Shown here: piece by piece, positions 11,211 to 21,589 of the stretch
Position numbering within the stretch: the stretch's first letter is position 1
Layout: every line of letters starts with the position of its first letter
NCBI GenBank assembly: GCA_036250195.1
Contig: JAVHZZ010000011.1
Span: 54,250,811 to 54,314,810, forward strand
Reading direction: 5' to 3'
From: Mixophyes australis
Lineage: Eukaryota > Chordata > Amphibia > Anura > Limnodynastidae
Length of the DNA: 64,000 nt
Position numbers and translations under genes: made by a program
Notes under the pieces: model-generated
Databases searched by the model: none
Seen by the model: only the letters and a program-made list of their open reading frames with translations
What the model was told of the DNA's origin: nothing

Positions 11211-14200
11211 TTAGGTCTCCCGGAACAGACTCACAAGTGACAGATCTATGTCGTCGGTCTCAGTTTTATCTTGCACTTTCTCCGGATTATGAACTCTCCT
11301 GCAGTGGGTGGAATGGACCCAAGTGTCTCTCTCTGCAACCTTCAGTGATGTAGTACTGGTCAGCAGCACTTGGTACGTGCCTTCCCAATGGTCTGTTAAA
11401 CAACCTGAACGTAAGAAATTGCGGATCATAACATAGTCTCCAGGTTCAACATCATGACAGTTCGTTTCTGGCATACCAGGTGACAGCATTTTTAGTTTTT
11501 GTTGTTGTTGTTTTAGCTGTCTACTCATTTTTATAAGATATTGTACAGTCACTTCATTATTACACTTCAAGTCGTCTTGTGGACTCACGATCAAATGAGG
11601 TTGTCGTCCGAACAGTATCTCAAAGGGGGACAGATTAAGAGGAGGTCTAGGAGTGGTCCGAATGCTATGGAGGACCAATGGCAAAGCCTCAGGCCATGCC
11701 AACCCACTTTCAGCCATTACCTTACCAAGCTTGTTCTTTATAGTACCATTTGCTCTCTCCACCTTACCACTGGCTTGTGGTCGGTAAGGGGTGTGAAGTC
11801 TGCTACCGATTCCCATGAGTTTACACATATTTTGGAAGATATCACCAGTAAAGTGGGTACCCCTATCCCTTTCAATGATTCGAGGGATACCGAACCTACA
11901 TACAAAATCTTGTGCAATTTTCTATGCAGTGAACACAGCAGTATTAGCCGGATATGCTTCTACCTAACCGGAAAACACATCAATACACACTAACACATAC
12001 TTTAGATTCCTGCACGGTGGTAATTGGATATAGTCAATTTGTATTACCTGAAAAGGTCCATCTGTAGGAGGGATGTGGGATGGCTCAGTTGGAATAGTTT
12101 TCCCGATATTTTTCCTCAAACAAGTAAGACATGACATTGCCTTCTTACCAGCCTGAGAGGAAAATCCAGGAGCACACCAGTATGCTCTCACCAGTTTGCA
12201 CATACCTTCTTTACCCAGGTGAGTCAGGCCGTGTGCTGCTTCAGCCAGGCTTGGATAGTACGTTCGGGGAGCTACAGGCTTACCTTGTCCATCCCTCCAG
12301 AGTCCTGAGGACTCTTGACCACATCCCTTCGTCTTCCAGACCGCCTTTTCCTGCAGGGAACACAAATCTTGCATTTCAATTAGTTTCTGCATGTCTAATG
12401 TCTGAAAAACCATCATAGTCTCGGTCGATACAGTCATAGGTTGCCCTGCTGCCCATTTACCAGCTTCGTCTGCCCTGTTATTGCCCAGTGACACTGGGTC
12501 TTCTTCAAAGGTATGGGCTTTGCACTTTATGACGGCTACTGTTCTGGGTAAATGTATCGCTGTCAGAAGTCCTTTTATGTGTTGTGAGCGTGCCACTGGC
12601 GTACCTGCTGCTGTCGTAAAGTTTCTAAGACGCCAAAGGGCCCCAAAATCGTGCACTACCCCGAAGGCGTACCTAGAGTCAGTATATATATTGGCTGATT
12701 TACCCACTGCCAACTCACACGCTCTCCTTAATGCTACTAGTTCCGCCACCTGGGCTGAGTTAGGTGGACCAAGGGGTTCAGCTTCTACCACATCCTGATC
12801 ATCTACAACAGCGTAACCAGTACATAGCTCTCCCGTCTCTGTCTGTCTATGACAACTCCCATCTGTATAAAACGTAAAATCTACATTTTCTAAGGGGGTG
12901 TCACGTATGTCGGGCCTTGCAGTAAAGGTCTGATTCAGGTGTTCCATACAGTCATGCGTGTCAGTATTCTTGCCTAACTCATCATCAACCAGGGTCTCCT
13001 CACCTCCCACCCTTTGTGTCTCTAGAGACACATATGGAAGGTATGTAGCTGGATTTAAGGTGCTACATCGTATGATGGTGATGTTTGAGGGTGCCATCAG
13101 GGCTAGTTCCCACTTCGTGAATCTAGCTGAAGAAACATGTCTGGTTTGGGCTGAGTTTAACAGAGCTGATACAGCATGGGGTGTATAGACAGTTGAATTA
13201 TGTCCTAATACTACGTCCTCGCTCTTACTTACCAGAAGAGCAGTTGCTGCTACACTTCTGAGACATGTTGGGAGTGATCTTGCCACATTGTCTAATTGTG
13301 CACTGTAGTATGCTACCGGTCTGCTAGCGTCACCGTGTTTCTGTGCGAGGACACCTGCTGCACAACCATCAGCTTCCGTACAGTATAGCTCAAAAGGCTT
13401 TTCATAATCAGGTATTCCCAATGCAGGTGCTCTTGTCAGACTATCTTTAAGATTAAAGAACGCTTGCTCTGTCTCTTCTGTGTGTATGACACGTTCTGGT
13501 TTTGAGGAAGAGACTAGCTCCTGCAATGGTAATGCCAGAATAGAAAAACCTGGGATCCAGGATCTACAGTATCCACACATCCCCAGGAAAGTACGAATCT
13601 GCTTCTGGCTCTGCGGCAGAGTCATGTGTTGTATGGCCTCAATCCTGTCGGTTGTCAAGTGTCTTAGCCCCTTAGTGAGGCAGTGTCCTAAGTATTTGAC
13701 CTTAGTCTGACATGGCTGTAATTTGTCCTTTGCCGCCTTGTGCCCTGTTTGTGAGAGATGGATCAACAACAATTTAGTATCATGTAAACATGACATAAAA
13801 GAATCAGAGCACAGCAACAAATCGTCCACATATTGAATTAGAACAGACCCATTGTGGGGTTGAAAGGATTGCAAACAGTCATGTAAGGCTTGGGAGAAAA
13901 TACTGGGGCTGTCAATGAACCCCTGGGGAAGTCTGGTCCATGTGTATTGCACTCCCCGGTAGGAGAATGCAAAAAAGTATTGGCAGTCAGGGTGAAGAGG
14001 GACTGAGAAGAAAGCAGAACATAGATCAATGACAGTAAAGTGACTAGCAGACGGTGGAATCTGCATGAGGATGACAGCTGGATTCGGCACTACGGGGAAT
14101 TGGCTCTCAACAACTTTATTAATTCCCCTTAAGTCCTGGACTAATCTATAGCCCCTCCCCCCACTCTTCTTCACAGGGAAAATGGGACTATTTGCTCTAC

Positions 14201-14879
14201 TGGCTGTACGAATTAAAATCCCTTGTTGTAACAGCCTCTCAATAACAGGATATACCCATAGTTCCACCTCCGGTTTTAATGGATACTGTGGGATTTTTGG
14301 AGCTATCCTACCACTTTTTAGATTGACCATGACAGGGGCTACGTTTGCCATCAGTCCAGTGTCCTGTCCATCTCTGGTCCATAGTGAACCTGGTATTTCC
14401 AGCAACATCCCCTTTACTTGAGATGGACTTTGTTCTATAACAGGAGAGTGTAGCATTAACCTTTGAGGGGTGTCCAATATATCCTGCACCTCATGTGCGA
14501 CCTTCTCCGGTATATCTAAGAGCACACCATCTGAAGTACAGTATATGACACATCCCATTTTACATAACAAGTCTCTTCCCAGCAAGTTAGTAGGAGCCGC
14601 CGCAGCCAAGAGAAACAAATGCTTGGTATGCAGGGGCCCGATAGTAACTTCAGCGGGTTTAATTAGAGGATAATGTAACACTCTTCCCATTACCCCCATA
14701 GCTGGAATAATTTTACTGGTCACCTGTAGATTGAAAGGAGAGGTTATCACAGATCGGGCCGCCCCTGTATCTACGAGAAAAGTTTGTTTCCTACCAGCTA
14801 TGCCAACTATCATTGTTGGTTCTTCTCTCTGACTCTCAGTTAACCTCACTGGCTGTAGATTAGAGGTATGACCTGACCC
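11211..14879 (-). pseudogene. pol: ERV pro-pol (protease, RT, RNase H, integrase), disrupted
   Basis: One minus-strand frame runs from just after a UAG at 14880-14882 to 11211. It has two further in-frame amber stops, at 11964-11966 and 11922-11924. Protease is first (DTGA catalytic motif about 30 residues in), then RT with LVQDLRGIN and the YVDD active site near 13820, then RNase H with FYTDGS near 12850. Integrase follows, with an HLGKEG/CLTC zinc region. Its first catalytic Asp lies before the amber stops; the second Asp and the Glu (in GKVERAN) lie after them. Both stops are therefore within the integrase core. Otherwise the frame is well preserved over 1.2 kcodons. YVDD and DTGA are class I (gamma/epsilon) features. 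Long plus-strand open frames across this interval are shadows. Confidence 0.9.
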
Positions 14880-14882
14880 CTA
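14880..14882 (-). promoter_or_regulatory. In-frame UAG at the gag/pol junction (candidate read-through codon)
   Basis: On the minus strand the gag C-terminal frame below 14999 runs into TAG followed by GGGTCAGG, and the same frame stays open into protease. Gammaretroviruses separate gag and pol by a UAG with a following G and a downstream pseudoknot. The match in position and context suggests an ancestral read-through codon rather than decay. Confidence 0.6.
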
Positions 14883-16493
14883 GCGCTGACTATCATTTTC
14901 CTGCGCAATATTTGCTGCTATAGCATGCGCAGGTAACTGTGTGTTCTCTTGCCTATGTGTGTTTCTCCGTGGAGGATACCTATATGATTCCCTATCCATA
15001 TGTGTATTTTTTACAATCTCTTGCGAAATGGCCTTCTTCTTTACACTTGAAACATCTGATTATTCTATATTTCTTATTATGTGGGTTGTATGCTGGTGGT
15101 CGTGTATGCATCCCCTCTCGAGCCTGTATACTTACCGTCATTAACCTATCACTTTTCTCTTCCTTTTTCCTAAAAAGGTTTTTGTCATGCTCCACAGCAG
15201 ACTCCCTAAGAGAATCTACTGTGATGCCTCTCCAATTAGGTAATGTGGTTTGTACTCTCGTCTTTAAATTTTCTCTAAGGCCATCCATTAATACTCCTAC
15301 AGCTACCTCTCTGTGATGTGGGTCCTCACCTATGTTGGATATCCCAGTAAACCGTGTTATTGCTGCTATAGCTCTAGCAAAGTAATCTGAGGCTGTTTCA
15401 CTATCCTTTTGTTTTATGGTGAAAATCTTACTCCAATTTACTACTACTGGAAAATAGATGGCTAAGTGTTTGACAATTTGTTCTATATTTTCTTGGTTAA
15501 TCTCATCAGTCAAGGTGTCATCTTCGTCCACCAAACAATCTCTAATAAATTTTTGTATGTCAGTATGGGGAGGAAGACACGCCCTCAACACTACACGCCA
15601 ATCCTTATTGGTTGGTTCGTGTGCATTTCCTAAGTCTTTAACAAATTTCTGACACTTTGCCAACTCTTTTCTATGATCTGGGAATTCAGTCATAATGGAA
15701 CGTAACTCTGATCTAGTCCAAGGACAATGCATTGTAACATTTCTTAAAGGAACTACACCATCCTTATCCGGTTTCCCATTGGGAACTGATATTGTGCGGA
15801 CTGGGTACGCACCCACTGGTTCACTGGTTTGAGAAGTCACTACCGGATCTGCTGTTTCAAGATTTAGAACGCTATCACTCCTAGTGATCACACTACTCTC
15901 ACCTATCTCAGCCATTGCTTCTTTCCCATACTTACACTGAACCTCTAGCATATTAACAGCATGAGCAATGGCCGAAATCACAATGGGTTCATCTTCATCT
16001 TCTGATACACTTGTTTTAAACTGGCTTAAAACAGGATATAAGTTAGCAATTTCTCTTTTTCCAGTTTTAATAACAGCTGTAATTACCCCTCCCGCCACAC
16101 AAGGGGGGGGGGGGGGCGATTGCGCTGAGTTCGCCACGCTTTTCAGCGGCTACTGCCGTGCGCGCGCTTTTCGCTACACCTACTTCCGCGGTGCATTCAC
16201 TGCTCTGCCACGTGTTACCTTCCATTTGCCACAATTTTAAACAATCATTATGTTTATTCCTCACTTTCGTTGACTTAATCAACCATACTTTATCTTTTAC
16301 AGTATTTAGTACCTCTGCATTAAATCCCTATTGTTGGGAAAGGCCTATCACAATCTTTGGTCATTTTGACCCACCTGTCGCAATACGCAGTTGCGTATGC
16401 ACCATATTTCTTACATATGAGAAACCTCGATGAACCAATAGGCCCTTCCTTAGGCAGTACACTGGCCATCTCTAGCGTATGCTTAGCACCCAT
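14883..16493 (-). pseudogene. gag: ERV gag (matrix, capsid, nucleocapsid), frameshifted
   Basis: Gag is the structural polyprotein of the particle. The likely start is ATG at 16493, encoding Met-Gly-Ala, a classic N-myristoylation start for a matrix protein. The first frame stops at 16320-16322. The reading then continues in a second frame across 16320-16070, passes into a third frame at a long G/C homopolymer (about 16103-16117), and runs to 14992. The last part has a capsid-like helical region and one CCHC zinc knuckle (15012-15054). A further frame change at an A-run beside 15005 restores alignment with the terminal UAG at 14880. At least three indels therefore break gag, two of them at homopolymers where sequencing error is also possible. 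Confidence 0.82.
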
Positions 16494-17480
16494 GTTGAAC
16501 AATACCTTCTACACGGAACGCAGACACACCGCAATGCTCTGTTCCTTCCAGCCAACAATACCCTTTTATGTGGAACACAGACACACCGCAATGCTCTGTT
16601 CTTTCCACCCAACAATTTCAACCCTGTTGCTACAATCACCGCTAGAGATCTCTAATGCCCGGTGGACGTATTTACACTAGCCGCGTCCACTCGCTTTCTC
16701 TTGTTCCGAACAAGAATCCCTAACACAGAAATAGTTCCTCGATAGCCCGGCTATCTTAAATTTCTGTTGCGTTTATTATAACTGGTAGCACCAAGTCGAT
16801 ACAATCAACCAGCCTTTCCAATATAATTCCTCCACGCACTTCCAATTTTACCCTCGCGGTTGTGTTTACAGTGCGGTTAGATCGCACCGCCTACTAATAC
16901 TAATTATCAGTAAACCTTGCGATCTATTGGTGGCGATTCGCAAAATCCCGGTTTTCGCACTCGGTATACCTGCCCTGTATACCGGCCTTCAGTTGGGCAA
17001 CCTGCCTCGTCAGACAGCAACTGAGCACAATCCACAATAAACAGTGTATCTATGTTACAAAATCACACACTATACACCTTTTCTGCGCACAAAATCAAAA
17101 GTTCCCAACAATAGTAATAATGTCTCAGAGGCTTTCACAAGTAATTATACTATACACATATAATAACTATCAAAACGATTGTTTAACCACGTGGCAAATC
17201 TACCGGAAGTTTGCGTACGCACAGCAGGAAATACACATACGCTCAGCAATGCAATACAGTTAAAACGCACAATGACAGTAAAAAGAAACAATTTTCTCTT
17301 TTGTCCCTAGGTTCTAGTTAGCGTGCCCTAGACAATGCAAAACGGACATTCGGTTTCCCAACACAGAGTAAAATTCAGGTTTTGAACACATTGCGTTCTT
17401 ACCCGTTTATGACGCGTCTCCACCCTTTGTTGAGGAACCGAAATCCAATGGTCTTGCGTATCATCGGCAACGAAACCTCC
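16494..17480 (-). other. ERV 5' leader
   Basis: About 1 kb lies between the primer-binding site and gag on the minus strand and has no coding support. It contains two copies of a 57-bp repeat (from about 16515 and 16572) sharing CAGACACACCGCAATGCTCT. The packaging signal would be expected here but cannot be identified by eye. Confidence 0.6.
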
Positions 17481-17498
17481 AAAGCTCACGAGCCCCCA
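17481..17498 (-). promoter_or_regulatory. ERV primer-binding site, proline-tRNA-like
   Basis: On the minus strand, three bases after the 5' LTR, the sequence reads TGGGGGCTCGT. This equals the first 11 nt of the proline-tRNA primer site used by many gammaretroviruses. The following seven bases diverge. Confidence 0.65.
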
Positions 17499-17501
17499 AA
17501 T

Positions 17502-18339
17502 TGTTAAGTGCGTATTGTCGCTAACCAATAACGATTGTCGAACCTCGATTTGTGTTTCCAAAGCACAAAGATTTATTCTCAATAAGTAGCAGAATAATTC
17601 AAGCGAAGTAATAAGTACAGCCGTTACTTATCGCAGGCGCTCTGGATCCAGTGTGCAGTCATTCAATCCTGAAGTCTGGGGACAAGATGTCTGAACACTA
17701 GATGAGAAGCTGCTGCTTATATGCACACATGAATACAGTAAAAACAATGAAGTTGGTATAGCTTGCTTCTATTGGTCCAGGTTTCAGGAAGGTCCAAGGG
17801 GTTGTCAATCATTGGCTAGTTCATCCTAAAGAATCCAAAGGAGGGGGTCCTCTCTCCAGGGGGTATGCTCTGCTCTTCCCGCCACGATTCCTTAGTCTTA
17901 AGTAGTTAATAATTCCCTATCATTCATAACTTGTGTATGCACTCTGCGATTCCTTCGCAGAGTGAACCAAACAGTAGCAAATGTTAAGAGGTTTATTATG
18001 ATACCACACATGATATGATTCCTTCAACCTGTTCCATATATTTCACTAATGTGCATATAACTCATATTATAACACATAAATACTACTATATTTCGACATA
18101 AATGACTATGTGTTGCAACTACCATTAATGTGTACTATTTTACAAGTATGCGTGTTTGTGCGAATGTATGGTAAAAGACCAAATACTGTTGCTGCCACGT
18201 GTTGTAGCTGTGTACACCCTTCCATGCCGTAGCGTGCACTTGTACATCGTAGCGTACCGTACGCATCTTTTCAGACAAAGGCAACCAAGTTTGCTCGATT
18301 TTAATTGAAATTACTTTATCCAATTTGCTGACTTCGACA
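17502..18339 (-). repeat. ERV 5' LTR
   Basis: This 838-bp repeat is the promoter-bearing LTR of the minus-strand provirus. It has a TATA-like box at 17716-17721 and AATAAA at 17572-17577. It is bounded by TG/CA and by the GGGT duplication on its outer side. Confidence 0.93.
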
Positions 18340-18343
18340 GGGT

Positions 18344-20029
18344 AGAACTCAATGTATCAGCAAAAGAATTATAAATAAGAAGAAAGATTGACTGAGATTT
18401 TCCTTATAGAGTAGAAAGGAGCAGAGGAAAGAAGAGTACAAAGAAAATATAGAGAGAGAAGAGAGAAAGGGTGGAGAAAGCAATGGCTAGATCAGAAGTA
18501 GGAAATGCGAGAAGCTACCAAAAATAAGAAATCAGAAGAAAAAAGAGAGACAAAAACTTAGTTATGTGAATGGCGAGCGAGCTTGAAAAAAATAAAGTCA
18601 CAGGTCCCAAATCTTAGCGAAAGCTCTCTATGAGTTGCAAATGATGCTGGTCATATATTCCATTCGCTGCATCTGCCAGACTCTATTAATTATAGACTGG
18701 AGAGAAAGGGAGATTTGCTGCCGCCAGTCCACTGTTATTTGACATGTAGCCGCCAAGAGAATGTGTCTAATTAGCTAATTCTGATGTCGGTTTGCTGAGG
18801 GAACTCCCAGAGGAAGAAGAAAAAATTTGGGCTCAAGGGGGATATTCACTTGAAGAATTGACTGAATCAAATGTTTGTTCTCACTACAGAAACATGTCTG
18901 TTTCGGGCACGTCCACCAAAATGAAGGAAGGTGCCTTTGTGGGAGAACCCCCACCAACACCGATCAGAGGAGTCAGGGAGTATTTGATAAAGAGGCAATG
19001 GCCCATAGTACCAGGGATACAGCATCTTATAGACGTTCTGCTTAATTCTGACTCAGATAGAAATGGAGCCAGCATTCTCATGGATTTCAGACCATTCCTT
19101 ATCTAATAGCGCCTTGCCAAGGTCACGCTCCCAGGCTAGTTCATGGGTGTCTCGAAGGCCTAAAGTATGGGGAACAAGTTAATAATATAATGTAGAGGTG
19201 AGACCTTTTGTTGAGGATTGGCATAGACAGAGAGATTCAAAGGTAGTAGATGAAAGGCGGTTTTTGACTGCACTGTGGAAATGGCGCGGTTGTAGAAATT
19301 GATAGAACTGTTTTGAGGGGATGTGAAAGTGAGATTTAATGTCAAAAAATTGAGGAAATATCAGGAAAAGAAGTTAAATGATTGAGATATCTGAATCCCT
19401 GCAAGAGCCACGGCTGAAATGAATTAGGGAGAAGTCCGGGGGAAAATCTGGGGAGTTAAATAACGGTATTACAGGAGAGGGATGAGACGAGAGGCCGTAT
19501 TTTTGAGAAGAGAAGTCCCAGATGCATATAGAATTTAAGATTACTGGGTGGAGTAGGGAACGTTTTGGGTGACGAGCCCTTGGGAGCCGTAGGAGAGAAG
19601 ACAGCGAGAGCAGTCCCAGAACTTCAGCCTCAAATTTAGATCATACTCTTGAATCTCTCAAACCACACCACAGAACACATTAAGCAAGTTGGGTGGAGAG
19701 GTAGTATCGCAGGAAATCAGAAATCCCCAACCCCCCCGCGAGGATCTCTGAAGGACTATAATTCGGACCGGGGTGTGTTTGCCTGACCAGAAAAATTTAG
19801 AGACGTGAAATTGGAGGAATTTAAAAACGTAGGGGGGGCACGAATGGGGAGGGTCTGAAAGTAAAAAAGCAGTCTAAGGAGGATATTAATTTTAACAGCA
19901 TTAACGCGGCTGATCCAAGATATATAGAGTTGTGACCATGCAGAAAGATCTAGCTTTATTTGGTCAAGGAGACAAGGGAAATTTGCTTGAAAAAGGTGGC
20001 AGTAATGTTTAGTAATAAAAACTCCTAGG
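18344..20029 (-). pseudogene. L1-type LINE: ORF2 C-terminus and 3' UTR
   Basis: This is the L1 segment between the ERV and gypsy A. On the minus strand near 19800-19660, decayed coding sequence matches the C-terminal block of L1 ORF2. It includes an F-W-S-G-K stretch followed by a basic, glycine-rich segment (roughly the KFxWxGKxPR...GGxGxP block of L1 proteins). The part below about 18780 is A/G-rich and has no coding character, as expected for a 3' UTR. Many stops interrupt it. Confidence 0.6.
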
Positions 20030-20738
20030 TGTCAGGCGCTGTCCCAGCTGTTCCCCTGTGAAGTGGGAATGGCCACCTGATAGTTCCGGCCAGGGGCGTC
20101 CTGGTGCTAAGCAACAGGCATGCAGCTTCCCTGGCCATCCTCGTACCATCAGGCGCATGTGCACTGACACATCTCGTTGCTAGGCAACGGGACACTTCCT
20201 TGTCTCGGCGGTCAGCGTGTCTCCCTCCTCCTCCTATTACAGCCTGGCTGCCTCTATTTTAATCTGGCTCTGGCACCATTAGAGTGCCAGAGTATCAGGT
20301 CTCCTGCTCTCCAGCGTTATTGTATGTTCCTGCTCCTGTTTTGGTTCTGACCCAGCTTCCCTGACTTCTCATCTGGATTGTGCCTGTTCGCCTCTGTTGT
20401 GACCGTGGCTTCTCGACCATTCTCCTGCATTCTGCTTCTAGTCCTATCTTTGTGACCTCGGCCTGTCTGACTTCTCTGTGGATCTCCCTTCGGTACTGCC
20501 TGTTCCCGTTTGTTTGTTGACCCGGACCGTTCTGACTACTCTTAATCACTACTCTGGTAACTGCCTAAGAGGACTGCGACCTGCGTACCCTGTGCAGTGA
20601 AGCCCAAACCTCCTTGCGGGGGTCCCTGGTACACACCTCCTGGTTCAGTGGCGCTAATACCAGTTAGTGGTTTCTGTGCACTCGTAGTCCACAGTGCTCC
20701 TCGAAGTTTGACAATACAGTGCTCCTCAAAGCCTGACA
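20030..20738 (+). repeat. Gypsy A 5' LTR
   Basis: This 709-bp LTR begins TGTCAGGC and ends GCCTGACA. A TATA-like TATTTTAA lies at 20255-20262. About 31 bp downstream, at 20286-20295, is GCCAGAGTAT, which pairs with the primer site next to gag. Confidence 0.88.
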
Positions 20739-20740
20739 GT

Positions 20741-20750
20741 ATACTTTGGC
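20741..20750 (+). promoter_or_regulatory. Gypsy A self-primer binding site
   Basis: ATACTTTGGC lies 2 nt after the LTR and 1 nt before the gag ATG (20752). It can pair over all ten positions with GCCAGAGTAT at 20286-20295 in the LTR, using one G-U pair. No tRNA-like TGG start is present. Confidence 0.7.
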
Positions 20751-20751
20751 C

Positions 20752-21580
20752 ATGTCAGACGGTACTGGGGAACCCTCTGCTCGTGACCTCTTCCTCCCCC
20801 TGGATCAACGTGTGGAACAACAGGAAACTTATCAGGAACAACTACTCCAGTGTATCCAAGGAGTAGTATCTTGATTAGATTCTCTTGAAGGATCCCTGAA
20901 TCCTTCACAACCTGCACCTACTGCCACACTTCCTGCCAGCACTTGCGCCACCCCTCCAGGAATTTGCGCATACCCGCTCCTGAGAAATATGATGACAATC
21001 CCAAGGGTTGCCGAGGCTTTCTAAACCGATGCTCTATCCAGTTTGAAATTGCCCCAGAGAATTTTTCTTCAGAGAGAGCTGAAAATGCTTACATCATTTC
21101 CCTTCTCACCGGGCAGGCTTTGGCCTCCCCTTTATGGAAACGTGATGATACTTCTCTCCGTAATTCTTCAGTTTTCATTTAAATTTTGGCTGAGTTTTTG
21201 ATGAGCCTGGTCGTGTTTCTTCTGCCGCCTCAAGTCTTCTTGCTCTCCGGCAGCGGTCAATCAGGGCTGGACAGTAGCCTCTAAACTAAAATGGAACAAT
21301 GAGGCCTTGTTCGCCACCTTCTTGCAAGGACTTTCTGACCAGATTATGGACGCAGAATGATCTAATTTCTTTTAATATCAAGGTGGCTATTCGTTAGCAG
21401 GAACGTTCTATGGAGAGGGACCAAAGCCGATGTCTTTGCTCCCGATTGTTTCATCGTTTACAGTCCCCTGTTTTGCCGGTTGAGGAGCCCATGCAGATTG
21501 GACATTTTTGTTTTTCCTGAGATGAACAGAGCGTCGTATAAAAAAACAACTCTCTCTTTACTGCGGAAAGGCCAGTCACC
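20752..21580 (+). pseudogene. Gypsy A gag
   Basis: ATG at 20752 opens a frame with a Gln/Glu-rich N-terminus that stops near 20871. Capsid-like sequence continues at 20943-21182 in another frame. It contains the CRGFLN block, the SERAENAYI region and the GQALA block, all with counterparts in gypsy C gag at equivalent positions. A degenerate zinc-knuckle region lies near 21540-21600. There are several frameshifts and stops. Confidence 0.8.
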
Positions 21581-21589
21581 TGTGTCTGC

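Larger units (their letters stand above)
8518..18339 (-). mobile_element. Endogenous retrovirus, class I (gamma/epsilon-like), minus strand
   Basis: Two direct repeats of 835 and 838 bp begin TGTTAAG and end TTCGACA on the plus strand. They enclose gag, pro-pol and env remnants in minus-strand order. The 4-bp sequence GGGT lies just outside both ends (8514-8517 and 18340-18343), a target duplication length seen in gammaretrovirus-type proviruses. The primer-binding site begins TGG and its first 11 nt match a proline-tRNA site. The LTRs differ at roughly 3% of positions by hand count, so the insertion is not recent. All three genes carry stops or frameshifts, so the copy is defective. It interrupts the 3' part of the L1-type LINE. 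Confidence 0.93.

Noticed and set aside
11541..11993. 150-codon plus-strand open frame
   Set aside because: It is antisense to the ERV integrase, whose minus-strand motifs are clear.
15005..15012. Programmed -1 frameshift at the A-run in ERV gag
   Set aside because: The frame change needed to reach the terminal UAG is not a -1 shift. An indel at the homopolymer is simpler.
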